64,000 bases of DNA from Pleionea mediterranea (GCF_003148745.1 NZ_QGGU01000003.1:294526-358525); one strand, 5' to 3'. Shown: positions 28,294 to 37,263, counted from the stretch's first letter. Notes: generated from the letters alone by a model not told the origin. Numbers and translations are program-made.

Positions 28294-29066
28294 TGCTGCT
28301 CCGAGAATAAATTCGCTAGTGAATAACTAACTGCATTTCGAATATGAGGGTGTGGGTCGTTTACGAGATTAGTTAATAATAGTTTGGTTTCGCTTGTTTC
28401 GGCAATTTTTGCATAAGCTTGTGTCGCTGACCATCGAACGAAGTGTACATCATGCTGCACCAACCTTTTCAATGTAGGAAGCGAATTTTTTCGAGGGAAT
28501 CGAGCAAGCAGATTACAAGCAAAATCCAATTTTGAGTGAAGCATTTCTGAAGCTGAAACATTAGCAAGCTTTCCAGTATCTGCATTGTATTTAAAAGTTT
28601 CAGGCATACTTTCTTTGCTCAAAAGCGACATTATTAAGCCAGATATTTTATACTGGATTCGATAAAAAGACTTTCCCTTCTTAAGTTTAATGCTTTCGCC
28701 ATCCGAATATATTCTAGTATCAGTCTTTTTAACAATTCTATCGTAATTGTTCTTTGAACTATCAATGGCTGAGTAGTAATCTACTTGGACCTGCGCACCT
28801 CCAAATAGACTTAACAGACAGTCTCTTTCGGCCAGCAATACTAATGAGCTTTTTAAATCTTCAGTGGAAATAACAGAGGTACGTAAAACAAATTTTTCAT
28901 TTTCATCTAAAGTATCAATCGCTCGCTTCACATCTCCTAACGATAAGCTTGAGTTTTTAATCTTTTCTTTAAGGTACTTGGATAGCCAGGTATCATTAGC
29001 ACAACTTGAAACTAGCTCTATCGACTCTGAGCTAAACACATTATTTATATTTGACAACAGTCCCAT
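28290..29066 (-). CDS. HEAT-repeat-containing protein of the peptide cluster
   Basis: 258 residues, no signal or membrane helix. The N-terminal 150 residues (SSSLSLGDVKRAIDTLDENE-like helices, then KKGKSFYRIQYKISGLIMSL) show no known motif. The C-terminal 80 residues are HEAT/armadillo-like (SLPTLKRLVQHDVHFVRWSA, AYAKIAETSETKLLLTNLVN, DPHPHIRNAVSYSLANLF). HEAT repeats bind proteins or peptides, and in some RiPP and phycobilin systems act as recognition or lyase scaffolds. The ATG follows the terminator-like hairpin and has AAAGGA upstream. Confidence 0.75.
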   Translation of the reverse strand: MGLLSNINNVFSSESIELVSSCANDTWLSKYLKEKIKNSSLSLGDVKRAIDTLDENEKFVLRTSVISTEDLKSSLVLLAERDCLLSLFGGAQVQVDYYSAIDSSKNNYDRIVKKTDTRIYSDGESIKLKKGKSFYRIQYKISGLIMSLLSKESMPETFKYNADTGKLANVSASEMLHSKLDFACNLLARFPRKNSLPTLKRLVQHDVHFVRWSATQAYAKIAETSETKLLLTNLVNDPHPHIRNAVSYSLANLFSEQQ

Positions 29067-29077
29067 AAAACATCCTT

Positions 29078-29105
29078 TAAAAGGGAGGCCAAAGCCTCCC
29101 TTTTA
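29078..29105 (-). terminator. Terminator-like hairpin between the small peptide gene and the downstream operon
   Basis: Perfect 12-bp stem TAAAAGGGAGGC / GCCTCCCTTTTA with a 4-base loop, starting 28 bases after the peptide stop codon. Read from the minus strand it ends in CCCTTTTAAAGG, a short U-tract. Partial read-through would give much peptide mRNA and less of the downstream proteins, as in many precursor-peptide operons. Confidence 0.75.
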
Positions 29106-29132
29106 CATCAAGCTATGATCAATACTCTAAAC

Positions 29133-29243
29133 TTAGTTAGCGGGAGAAGAGTAAAGAACAATAACAGCAGCAACAATTAATGGAATTCCAACTTGGCCTA
29201 AATCTGCTGGGTCAATACCTACTTCTAATCCTGGTAAAATCAT
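29133..29243 (-). CDS. 36-residue hydrophobic peptide, candidate precursor or leaderless bacteriocin-like peptide
   Basis: ATG with GGAG seven bases upstream gives MILPGLEVGIDPADLGQ, then VGIPLIVAAVIVLY and SSPAN, then TAA. The first half holds all three acidic residues (Glu7, Asp11, Asp14); no Lys or Arg is present. The second half could form a membrane helix of about 14 residues. There is no Cys. The codon triplet pattern, good ribosome site, upstream promoter and downstream hairpin argue that it is a real gene though too short for usual annotation. I infer it is the substrate of the HEAT/cupin/ABC genes; it could instead be a small membrane regulator. Confidence 0.65.
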   Translation of the reverse strand: MILPGLEVGIDPADLGQVGIPLIVAAVIVLYSSPAN

Positions 29244-29302
29244 TATTTTTCTCCAAATTTATTTAATATTAAAGTAACTGCAAGTCCGGATTTGCGAGGT
29301 AA

Positions 29303-29331
29303 TATTAACCTCTACTCTGTGGTTAACTCAA
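29303..29331 (-). promoter_or_regulatory. Predicted sigma-70 promoter for the small peptide operon
   Basis: On the minus strand TTGAGT (29331-29326), 17-base spacer, TTAATA (29308-29303). About 55 bases of leader precede the peptide ATG. Good match in the -35 and spacer, moderate in the -10. Confidence 0.5.
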
Positions 29332-30187
29332 TAGCTAAAATTGTGACATATTACCTAAACATATAATTTTATTAGATTCCTCGAATCATAATCTAATTTA
29401 CGTACAGAGCTGACTTTTTAAGCTTTTGCCTAGAAAACAACCTCTATTTCTTGCAAAAAATATTAAAATAAGAGATGTTTCAATTTAAAATGTTAGAGCT
29501 AGGGTTTAATATTGTACGACGTCTAATGATAGTGGTACAGATTTCGTTTTTAACATAAGGGTCTTGCCCTCTTATTCTTACAAAGAATGAGTAAAAGTTA
29601 GCTTGCACGACCATGTTAGTTTGAAGTAAATAAACAATTGCTTTAGGGAGGAATAGACGAGCTGCGAAAGTCGATATAGTCCAAAGAGATCGATTGTATA
29701 TAGTTTAAAACTATTTCCAACTTTCACTAACTCCGAATTTAACTCACCCTGAGAAAACAACCGTTTGACATCTGACACAGCAGAAGAGGTACTGCTCTCA
29801 GCTCTTAATCTAAAATAATCAATGATTTATTTTAGGTTTATGTCATCGTATCGTTGGTAACCTAGATATCGCTTGATAATACTGTCTTTCGTTACTTTAA
29901 ATGCTTTTGCAAAAGTCGATATTGCTTCATACGAGAAAATGACTGGGATCAATCCTATTTTATATAATTAGCCATCCTTATTTATTAGCCGTCATACGAT
30001 TAAAATTAAACTTACTTAACTAATATTAATAGGTAAGCTTAAATACTTACTATTCCTTCAATAATTTTTATTCTCAGCACATCTACAAACATCATGATCC
30101 ATAGTAAAAACTACAGAACTCTTCCTATTTTAAAAAGCGGCGCTGTTAAGCAGAATTAATGGTCTCGATACTTAAACCCAAAAACGC
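29332..30187. other. Gene-poor AT-rich stretch upstream of the peptide operon with traces of degraded coding sequence
   Basis: About 850 bases with no convincing intact gene. On the minus strand one frame ending with a stop at 29827-29829 reads SYEAISTFAKAFKVTKDSII, KRYLGYQRYDDINLK, which looks like the C-terminal helix-turn-helix of a regulator or ImmA/IrrE-type protein. Just beyond it another frame (29578-29823) reads DYFRLRAESSTSSAVSDVKR. Neither has a sound start. I take them as a decayed gene next to the accessory cluster, with low certainty. No repeats or tRNA-like sequences were seen. Confidence 0.3.
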
Positions 30188-30213
30188 AAAAAGCCGACTA
30201 ACGTCGGCTTTTT
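30188..30213 (-). terminator. Terminator of the tRNA-Leu gene
   Basis: Perfect 11-bp stem AAAAAGCCGAC / GTCGGCTTTTT with loop TAAC, starting seven bases beyond the tRNA 3' end on the minus strand; T-rich on both sides, so it may also stop plus-strand transcription. Confidence 0.85.
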
Positions 30214-30219
30214 TAAAGA

Positions 30220-30306
30220 TGGTACCAGAGGACGGACTCGAACCGTCACACCCGCAAAGGCGGGGGATTTTGAATCCCCTGTGTCTACCAATTCCACCAC
30301 TCTGGC
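30220..30306 (-). tRNA. tRNA-Leu, anticodon CAA
   Basis: 87 nt on the minus strand beginning GCCAGAG and ending CTCTGGTACCA with encoded CCA. D-loop GTGGAATTGGTAGAC, anticodon arm GGGGA-TTCAAAA-TCCCC with anticodon CAA (reads UUG), long class-II variable arm and T-arm GACGG-TTCGAGT-CCGTC are all present. The acceptor closes with G1-U72 as in other bacterial tRNA-Leu. It borders the accessory region and could serve as an integration site, though I saw no duplicated 3' end nearby. Confidence 0.96.
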
Positions 30307-30434
30307 TTTGTGTTTTTGCTTGAAATACTGCTTCAATTATCTGCGAACCATTTGGTAGTGCCTTGCGGCCTGGTTCGAGCTTGAGTTTCCTCAAGAGCGG
30401 GCAATTATAATCAATCACCCGCTGATTGCAACCG

Positions 30435-31721
30435 TTAAATACGAGACAATTTGTAGCTCGACGAGGCGAAGGCTTCGCGATCCAGAAGTCCTTTAATATC
30501 CCATATATGCGCGCCAGGTTTTAGCATGCGTGTGTAGTCGTCCATCGACCATTCTTTGTACAACGAATGCGCAACCGCCACAAAAATCAAATCCATGTCT
30601 TTTAACTGCTCATCGGTGACCAGTTCAACCTGATACTCACGCTGCACTTCTTCGCCGTCAGCCATGGGATCATGAACCAATGGCGTCACGCCAAAACTTT
30701 TTACTTCGTCGATGATGTCGATAACTTTTGAGTTTCGAATATCCGGGCAGTTTTCTTTAAAGGTTAAACCTAATACGCCAACTTTTGCACTGCTGACGTT
30801 AACGCCATCTTTGATCAGGTTTTTGATCGCTGACTGGGCAATGGTACGGCCCATGTCGTCATTCACTCGGCGTCCTGCTTGTATAACCTCCGGGTGATAA
30901 CCAATCAGTTCGGCTTTGTGGGTCAGATAATAGGGATCAACACCAATACAGTGGCCGCCCACCAGACCCGGGCGAAACGGTAAAAAGTTCCACTTGGTGC
31001 CCGCGGCTTCTAATACATCGAGGGTGTCTATGTTCATTCGCTGGAATATCAACGACAGCTCATTCATTAGTGCAATATTCAAGTCTCGCTGGGTGTTCTC
31101 TATGACTTTGGCCGCCTCGGCAACTTTTATACTAGACGCACGATAGATACCGGCGGTGACCACACTGGCGTAAACATCGGCCACAATGTCCAGCGTCGCT
31201 TGATCCTGACCGGATACTATTTTCATGATTTTAGTAAAGGTGCGTTCTTTATCGCCCGGATTAATCCGCTCCGGTGAATAGCCTACGGTAAAATCCTGAC
31301 CGCAAATTAAGCCGGATTCCTGTTCCAAAATCGGCACGCAATCTTCTTCCGTAGCACCGGGATAAACCGTCGATTCGAACACCACTATGTCGCCTTTTTT
31401 CAGCGCCTGACCAACGGTTTTAGACGCCGAGAGTAATGGACGAAAGTCGGGGCGACGAGCATCATTGATAGGCGTTGGTACGGCAACGATGAAAAAGTCC
31501 GACTTGCGCAGCACGCTGACTTCATCGGTAAATTCGATGTCTGCGGCTGTTAAGTCTTGCGGCTCGACTTCTAAAGTATGATCGTAGCCGTCTTTAAGCT
31601 CCTGCACGCGATTTTTATTAATATCAAACCCGATTACTGGCTGGGTTTTACCAAAGGCCACCGCTACCGGTAAACCAACATAGCCCAAGCCAATGACAGA
31701 AACTTTTCGATTATGTGCCAT
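30435..31721 (-). CDS. Nucleotide-sugar dehydrogenase, UDP-HexNAc 6-dehydrogenase type (TviB/WbpO-like)
   Basis: 428 residues. Rossmann start VSVIGLGYVGLPVAVAFGKT, then VPTPINDARRPDF, FESTVYPGATEEDC, EAAKVIENTQRDLNIALMNE and the catalytic Cys segment GLVGGHCIGVDPYYLTHKAE. It oxidises UDP-N-acetylglucosamine or -galactosamine at C6 to the uronic acid, for capsule, O-antigen or exopolysaccharide. Sequence details (Vi-type pattern) favour N-acetylated sugars over UDP-glucose. It is alone here, with no glycosyltransferases nearby. It follows the tRNA-Leu on the same strand, so the two may be independent. Confidence 0.9.
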   Translation of the reverse strand: MAHNRKVSVIGLGYVGLPVAVAFGKTQPVIGFDINKNRVQELKDGYDHTLEVEPQDLTAADIEFTDEVSVLRKSDFFIVAVPTPINDARRPDFRPLLSASKTVGQALKKGDIVVFESTVYPGATEEDCVPILEQESGLICGQDFTVGYSPERINPGDKERTFTKIMKIVSGQDQATLDIVADVYASVVTAGIYRASSIKVAEAAKVIENTQRDLNIALMNELSLIFQRMNIDTLDVLEAAGTKWNFLPFRPGLVGGHCIGVDPYYLTHKAELIGYHPEVIQAGRRVNDDMGRTIAQSAIKNLIKDGVNVSSAKVGVLGLTFKENCPDIRNSKVIDIIDEVKSFGVTPLVHDPMADGEEVQREYQVELVTDEQLKDMDLIFVAVAHSLYKEWSMDDYTRMLKPGAHIWDIKGLLDREAFASSSYKLSRI

Positions 31722-31860
31722 AGAATCATCCTGTTTACAGAAAACACTGGAATTTTAATATTCCGTTATAAAGACCAACCCACTGTTAATGCGCGAGATT
31801 GTACCACGCTATATTCAGAATTGGCGCTTTTTGCTACACTCTAGCGCTATTTTTTTATGA

Positions 31861-32358
31861 ATGAAAATTATGAACGCTTCCACTGAAAAATTATTGGTAT
31901 CCCCTGCCTCGCCCTGGAAACGAGTGTTTGCCTGGATCTATGACACCTTACCCGTTGCCGGTGTTTTTGTACTGACGTTTGTGGTGGGTTTTGCACTGAT
32001 GAATTTGGTGCTGTTTAACAAGGATGCCGCACAAGTCTCGGCGCTTATCCGTAACCACCCACTTTGGTGGGCTTATCTGGTGATTGGCAGCTCCATGTAC
32101 TTTTTGTATTGCTGGCGTAAAGGCGGACAAACCGTAGGTATGCGCACCTGGCGCATACAGCTGGTCAAATCCGATGGTCGCTTTTTGAGTAAAACAGACT
32201 GTGTGATCCGGGCGTTTTTATCCTTTGGCGGCCTGGCGAATATTTGGGCGTTTATAGATGATGAAAATCGCGGCTGGCACGATATCGCTGTGGATGCCTT
32301 TGTGGTGCAATTGCCAAAAACCGAAAAAACCGCCGAGCAAAAAAAGCCTCTGATTTAA
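31861..32358 (+). CDS. RDD-family membrane protein
   Basis: 165 residues with three to four membrane helices (WIYDTLPVAGVFVLTFVVGF, WWAYLVIGSSMYFLYCW, ...). The RDD domain signature is seen in KRVFAWIYDTLPVAG, GQTVGMRTWRIQLVKSDG and GWHDIAVDAFVVQLPK. Function in this family is broad (some Na+ or Li+ antiport has been reported). It is usually found beside lptF/lptG, as here, where it converges towards lptG with a 29-bp gap. ATG at 31861 or three codons later; no strong ribosome site. Confidence 0.9.
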   Translation: MKIMNASTEKLLVSPASPWKRVFAWIYDTLPVAGVFVLTFVVGFALMNLVLFNKDAAQVSALIRNHPLWWAYLVIGSSMYFLYCWRKGGQTVGMRTWRIQLVKSDGRFLSKTDCVIRAFLSFGGLANIWAFIDDENRGWHDIAVDAFVVQLPKTEKTAEQKKPLI

Positions 32359-32387
32359 TCAATTCGTTAGGTTTGACTGTGTCGCGT

Positions 32388-33458
32388 TTAGCGCGCGCGT
32401 TTTAATAAATAAGCCGATAGCACCGCAAATAAAACAACTGGCATCAATGCGCCTAAAAATGGCGGAAATTGATATACCAGACTTATTGGCCCAAAGAAAT
32501 TATTCACAATATGAAACGAAAAGCCTACCACTATTCCGCTCATTAATCGCGCGCCCATGCTGACCGAACGCATGGGCCCAAAAATAAACGAGCTGGCCAA
32601 CACCATCATTACCACCAAAGACAAAGGCTGGGTAAGCTTGCGCCAGAAAGCCAGTTGATAGTGGCGACTGTCGAGTTGATTACTGTCCAGATATTGTTGA
32701 TATTCCCGCAATCCTTTTAGATCAAGCATTTCCGGTTCAACCGTTAGCACTTCAACATGTTGCGGTTTTAACTCACCGTCCCAGACGAATTCTTCCGGCT
32801 GCTGCTGCAACACTTTATCGTTCTGGTGCACTCGGATGGTTGGTTTGTGATACACCCAGGAAGACTGTCGATAAGTCACCTTTTGCGCCGTGACCATCTG
32901 TTTAATTTTCGCCTTGTCATCCATTTGAAACAGGGTGACGCCACTTAATGCGTGATCACTGATTACTTTTTTAATGTGAAGAATGTCCTGACCGCTGCGC
33001 GCCCACACCCCTTTTGCTGATGTTTTTATTTGATTGCCACTGATGGCGGCGGCACGCTCCTGTTGCGCCGTGACACTGGAAATCGGTGACACCCATTCAC
33101 CAATCACAAACACCAGCACCATTAATATGGCCGTTGCCTTTATTGTACTTGCCACAATGCCAATGGTTTTAATGCCGGCCGCTCGCATTACGGTTAACTC
33201 ATTTTGTGCCGCCATATTGCCGAGTGCCGAAAGTCCGCCAATCAACACCGCCATAGGAAAAAACTCATAAATACGCGACGGTATCAGCAACAATGAATAA
33301 TAAATGGCATCGGCAAATTGATACACCCCCTCACCAACCTTGCCCGCTTCATCGAGCAGGGTAAATAAAGTACGCAAACCAATTAACACCAACAGGGTTA
33401 AGCTGATGCTGAGCAATACCTGCTTACCGATGTAACGGTCGAGAATGGATAACATCAC
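32388..33458 (-). CDS. lptG: LPS export ABC transporter permease LptG
   Basis: 356 residues with six membrane helices and a periplasmic jellyroll between them. Start MMLSILDRYIGKQVLLSISL, conserved NELTVMRAAGI loop and the last helices with MVLASSFIFGPMRSVSMGAR are typical of LptG. With LptF and LptB it forms the ATP-driven extractor of LPS from the inner membrane. Its ATG overlaps the LptF stop by ATGA. Confidence 0.96.
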   Translation of the reverse strand: MMLSILDRYIGKQVLLSISLTLLVLIGLRTLFTLLDEAGKVGEGVYQFADAIYYSLLLIPSRIYEFFPMAVLIGGLSALGNMAAQNELTVMRAAGIKTIGIVASTIKATAILMVLVFVIGEWVSPISSVTAQQERAAAISGNQIKTSAKGVWARSGQDILHIKKVISDHALSGVTLFQMDDKAKIKQMVTAQKVTYRQSSWVYHKPTIRVHQNDKVLQQQPEEFVWDGELKPQHVEVLTVEPEMLDLKGLREYQQYLDSNQLDSRHYQLAFWRKLTQPLSLVVMMVLASSFIFGPMRSVSMGARLMSGIVVGFSFHIVNNFFGPISLVYQFPPFLGALMPVVLFAVLSAYLLKRAR

Positions 33459-34552
33459 ACCGCTCCCCTGCTTTTGCGTTTAAAAGATGACTTTTTATTC
33501 GGGTGTCGATATTGCCACAAACAGTAGGCCGAAAAGACGGCGTAGATCCACCAGAAACCCAGCCAGCCAGGCAACTTGGCGTCTTCAATCATGCCGCGAC
33601 TCAGGATCATCAAAATCATATAGCTCAGGTAAAGCATTAAAGCCGGTAACATCTTGGCAAATTTACCCTGCCTCGGTTGCACGCGCGATAAGGGCACCGC
33701 AATCAATAATAAAAGCGGTAGACTGATTGGCACCGACAATCGCCAATGTAACTCCGCCCAATGGGTATTGGTGAGATCACTGAGTAACTGGCTGGTGGAC
33801 ACGGCTTTTACTTTTTGATTTTGCAGCTTGGATAAAGCCGCCGGAATACGCATGGTGTAGCTATCAAAGGTTGTTACTCCCCAGGCACTGGATGCTTCTG
33901 GCAATGAATAACTGACGCCACCACTCAATACCAGAAAATTTTCTTGTTCTGACGGTGAGCGTGCAGCCCCCTGTTGCGCAGATATGACCTGCCATTGATG
34001 TTGATTCGCCGCATCGGGAAGTTCGGCAAAAAACAGTTGTGTTAAATCACCGTCATCATTCATCGAGGCGGCGTACATGACGCCTTTGCCATCTTTCGAT
34101 ATCTGAAACTTGCCAGGGGTTAAAAATGACAACTCGGACTTCGAACTTTGCTGATGCAACAACTGTTGCTGCTGACTGGCCGCCCATGGCGCTACCCACA
34201 AACTGAAAATAGCGGCAAATACCGCAAGCCAGAGTGCAATGGGCAGCAACATTTTAGCCAGTGCACCATTTCCCACACCAACACTGCGCGCTACGGTTAA
34301 CTCATTATCAACATAGAGCTGACCAAAAGAGATTAAAACACCCAGAAATAAAGCCAATGGCAATAAAAAGCCAACCAATGGCGGAAGCTGCAGAAAAACC
34401 ATACTTAACAAGAGTTCAGGTGCGATTTTTCCGTTCACAACATCGCCTAAAAAACGCACAAATTGCTGGCTGGTAAATATCAGCACCAATACCAGCAAAA
34501 CAGCACCAGAAGCCAGTAAAACCTCTTTTTGTAAATGATTTTTTAAACGCAC
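33455..34552 (-). CDS. lptF: LPS export ABC transporter permease LptF
   Basis: 365 residues beginning at GTG. Hydrophobic N-terminal helix (GAVLLVLVLIFTSQQFVRFL), loop VDNELTVARSVGVGNGALAK that couples to LptB, periplasmic beta domain (SFLTPGKFQISKDGKGVMYA, FDSYTMRIPAAL) and C-terminal helices (LPLLLLIAVPLSRVQPRQGK). Partner of LptG. Divergent from pepA; the shared intergenic stretch (34553-34767) holds a perfect dyad. Confidence 0.95.
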   Translation of the reverse strand: MRLKNHLQKEVLLASGAVLLVLVLIFTSQQFVRFLGDVVNGKIAPELLLSMVFLQLPPLVGFLLPLALFLGVLISFGQLYVDNELTVARSVGVGNGALAKMLLPIALWLAVFAAIFSLWVAPWAASQQQQLLHQQSSKSELSFLTPGKFQISKDGKGVMYAASMNDDGDLTQLFFAELPDAANQHQWQVISAQQGAARSPSEQENFLVLSGGVSYSLPEASSAWGVTTFDSYTMRIPAALSKLQNQKVKAVSTSQLLSDLTNTHWAELHWRLSVPISLPLLLLIAVPLSRVQPRQGKFAKMLPALMLYLSYMILMILSRGMIEDAKLPGWLGFWWIYAVFSAYCLWQYRHPNKKSSFKRKSRGAV

Positions 34553-34598
34553 TAAAGCTCTCTAAACTTATACTTTTGATGATTTTTTATAAGGATTG

Positions 34599-34620
34599 GT
34601 CTAAAATGCCTATTTTAGAC
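34599..34620. promoter_or_regulatory. Perfect dyad in the lptF/pepA divergent region
   Basis: GTCTAAAAT-GCCT-ATTTTAGAC, a 9-bp inverted repeat with a 4-base centre, followed by GGTTTTTTAT. It could be an operator for one or both divergent genes, or a weak AT-rich terminator read on the plus strand. I do not recognise it as a known regulator site. Confidence 0.4.
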
Positions 34621-34767
34621 GGTTTTTTATATCAAATTCATGCTTATGATGGTTCAGTTGATGATAGCATGATTTAATAAAGCGCAATAAATTCGCTGGC
34701 ATCCGAGTACGGCATTGTAACGGAAAATTATTAACGCCAGCTACAACACAAAGGGTCGGGAGATATC

Positions 34768-36282
34768 ATGGAATTTCACGTTAAAAGCGGAAGTCCGGAA
34801 AAGCAACGCAGCGCATGCATCGTTATTGGTGTGTTTGAACCTCGAAAGCTTAGCCCCGTTGGAGAACAGCTGGATCAGGTGAGCGATGGCTACATCAGCA
34901 ATATACTGCGCCGCGGTGATCTTGAAGGCAAAGCCGGCCAGGTATTGTTGTTGCACAATGTCCCTAACACTCTTTGCGATCGGGTTTTATTAATCGGTTG
35001 TGGTAAAGAACGTGATTTCAGCGAGTCGCAATACAAACGCATTATTTCTAAAGCGATTTCCACTTTAAACGATACAGGCTCCATGGAAGCAGTGTGCTTT
35101 TTAAGTGAGTTAAACGTTAAAGGCCGCGATACTCACTGGAAAGTCAAACACGCGGTTGAAGCGGCACAAAGCAGCCTTTACACCTTCGATCAACTCAAAA
35201 GCAAAACCGATACAGCACGCCGTCCACTGCGCAAGCTAGTGTTTAATGTCACCACCCGCCGCGATTTAACCATTGGTGAGCAAGCCATTGCAGAAGGTCA
35301 GGCGGTAGCCGAAGGCGTTAAGTTGGCCAAAGATCTGGCCAATATGCCGCCGAATATTTGTCACCCAACCTATTTAGCGGAGCAAGCGGAAAAAATTGCT
35401 GACGACTACGACAAGGTTAACGTTGAAATCCTCGAAGAAAGCGACATGCTCGAGTTGGGTATGGGCGCCTTTATGGCGGTCGCACAGGGTTCTGCACAAC
35501 CGGCCAAATTAGTCATACTCAATTACAACGGTGCTGAAGACAAAGACGAAAGCCCAATTACTCTGGTGGGTAAAGGCCTGACCTTTGACAGTGGCGGTAT
35601 CTCTATTAAGCCAAGTGAATCCATGGATGAAATGAAATACGATATGGGCGGAGCTGCTGGTGTTTTTGGCGCCTTTTTAGCCATCGTTCAACTGAAATTG
35701 CCGGTAAATGTGGTGATGGCCGTCGCTGCCGCAGAAAATATGCCCGGTGGTCACGCCTGTCGCCCTGGTGATGTGGTTACTTCCATGAGCGGACAAACCA
35801 TTGAAATACTAAACACCGATGCCGAAGGCAGACTGGTTCTGTGCGATACCCTCACTTACATCGACAAATTCAATCCTGATGTGGTGATTGATGTTGCCAC
35901 CTTAACGGGTGCTTGTGTGATCGCTCTGGGTGCTCACGCAACAGGACTATTAAGTAACCATAATCCACTCGCCCACGACCTGTTAAACGCCGGAGAAACC
36001 GCTGATGACAGAGCCTGGCGTTTACCCTTATGGGATGAATATCAGGAACAACTAAATACCAACTTCGCCGATATGGCAAACCTGGGTGGCCGCCCTGCCG
36101 GTACCATTACGGCCGCGTGCTTTCTGTCTCGATTCACCAAAAAATATCAATGGGCCCATCTGGATATTGCCGGTACAGCCTGGCGTGGTGGTAAAGATAA
36201 AGGCGCTACCGGCAGACCGGTATCCTTGTTAACTCAATACGTCATTGATCGGGCCAATGCTCGCGCCAGTAAAGACGCTTAA
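34768..36282 (+). CDS. pepA: Leucyl aminopeptidase (M17), PepA
   Basis: 504 residues. The catalytic C-terminal domain has the M17 metal and substrate motifs [16 protein letters not shown] (Lys, Asp), [32 protein letters not shown] and [16 protein letters not shown]. The N-terminal alpha/beta domain corresponds to the DNA-binding half of E. coli PepA (XerA), which also acts in plasmid recombination and carAB control; whether that holds here is unknown. Start supported by GGGAG five bases upstream. Divergent from lptF and followed closely by holC, the usual gammaproteobacterial order. Confidence 0.96.
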   Translation: MEFHVKSGSPEKQRSACIVIGVFEPRKLSPVGEQLDQVSDGYISNILRRGDLEGKAGQVLLLHNVPNTLCDRVLLIGCGKERDFSESQYKRIISKAISTLNDTGSMEAVCFLSELNVKGRDTHWKVKHAVEAAQSSLYTFDQLKSKTDTARRPLRKLVFNVTTRRDLTIGEQAIAEGQAVAEGVKLAKDLANMPPNICHPTYLAEQAEKIADDYDKVNVEILEESDMLELGMGAFMAVAQGSAQPAKLVILNYNGAEDKDESPITLVGKGLTFDSGGISIKPSESMDEMKYDMGGAAGVFGAFLAIVQLKLPVNVVMAVAAAENMPGGHACRPGDVVTSMSGQTIEILNTDAEGRLVLCDTLTYIDKFNPDVVIDVATLTGACVIALGAHATGLLSNHNPLAHDLLNAGETADDRAWRLPLWDEYQEQLNTNFADMANLGGRPAGTITAACFLSRFTKKYQWAHLDIAGTAWRGGKDKGATGRPVSLLTQYVIDRANARASKDA

Positions 36283-36306
36283 CGGCATTAATCGGATAGG
36301 CTCCCT

Positions 36307-36741
36307 ATGACTAATGTCGAGTTTTTCATTCTGGATGACGAAGCGCCCAAGGCGGCGTTTCGTTTGTCCATCAATATGATACAAAAAGCCTATCAGAGTA
36401 AACGTCGTGTGTTTATCCACACTGGCTCTAAACGCGATGCCGAGTATATGGATGAGCTGCTGTGGACTCAGGAACCGAGCAGCTTTTTACCGCATCTGTT
36501 ATCCGGCGAAGCCGAAGGCATTTATCCGCCGATTCAAATTGGCTACGGGCAAGAGCCCAATATTCGACCGGATGTGCTGGTTAATCTTGCCGATGATGTG
36601 CCGTCTTTTCATGGGCAGTTTGAAAAAGTAATCGAGTTTGCTCATGGTGATGAACAAAGCAAAGAAAAAGCCAGAGAGCGGTTCAAGTTTTACCGCGAAC
36701 GGGGCTACCCGTTAAAGCATTTTAATCCTTCTGCCGAATAG
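36307..36741 (+). CDS. holC: DNA polymerase III chi subunit, HolC
   Basis: 144 residues. MTNVEFFILDDEAPKAAF start, AYQSKRRVFIHTGSKRDAEY, LDELLW-type MDELLWTQEPSSFLPH and RPDVLVNLADDVPSFHGQFE match HolC. Chi joins the clamp-loader to SSB and pairs with psi (HolD). It lies 25 bp after pepA and upstream of valS, as in many relatives. A psi-like gene is found 10 kb further on (46544-47446). Confidence 0.93.
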   Translation: MTNVEFFILDDEAPKAAFRLSINMIQKAYQSKRRVFIHTGSKRDAEYMDELLWTQEPSSFLPHLLSGEAEGIYPPIQIGYGQEPNIRPDVLVNLADDVPSFHGQFEKVIEFAHGDEQSKEKARERFKFYRERGYPLKHFNPSAE

Positions 36742-36867
36742 CAGCTTTTTTTCAATATTATAGTGAGCTTTTCAATACTCCAATAAACGTTCAATACCGT
36801 AAAAATCTATCCAGCACTTCATTTTTTATTTAATATTTCTAGACGTGTTTATCTTTCGTTCAAGGCT

Positions 36868-37263
36868 TTAATTTTGCAACCCCTGTGACTGATTACGCTG
36901 TTTAAGCCAGTTTTCAGCGTCATCCATTCGATCAAATATTTTCACTTCGTAAGGCGCTTCAACGACCAGTGCTTTATATTCTTCACAGAGCAAACGAGAC
37001 TGATGATCTTTGACTACAAAAACCGTAGCCGGGTAACCTTCAATATCACGCTCTGACTGGGTAAATTTGGCCAGTTTAAAAACATCCATCACATCCACAT
37101 CAAAAGTACAGTCATTAACACTCCATAATGCATTAGCATCCAACGGAAAGCGTCCGCTGTAAACGTCTTTGAATGCTGCAGCAATGTCTTGAGCACTAAT
37201 GGCGCCTTCAAGGACAACCCTTATGGCGTGTAAACTGGAATCAAATTGGTAGGAATAAGCCAT
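36868..37263 (-). CDS. STAS/SpoIIAA-like small protein
   Basis: 131 residues, cytoplasmic, alternating beta strands and helices: YQFDSSLHAIRVVLEGAISA, WSVNDCTFDVDVMDVFKLAK, ATVFVVKDHQSRLLCEEYKA. The overall pattern resembles the SpoIIAA-like (STAS-related) proteins that often end in a helix with WLKQR as here. Target and role unknown. Divergent from valS with about 120 bp between starts. Confidence 0.65.
   Translation of the reverse strand: MAYSYQFDSSLHAIRVVLEGAISAQDIAAAFKDVYSGRFPLDANALWSVNDCTFDVDVMDVFKLAKFTQSERDIEGYPATVFVVKDHQSRLLCEEYKALVVEAPYEVKIFDRMDDAENWLKQRNQSQGLQN

Noticed and set aside
29578..29778. 66-codon minus-strand frame as an intact gene
   Set aside because: Begins with GTG without a ribosome site and looks like part of a decayed gene.
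30146..30418. 90-codon minus-strand frame across the tRNA-Leu
   Set aside because: It translates the tRNA and its terminator; no ribosome site or family pattern.
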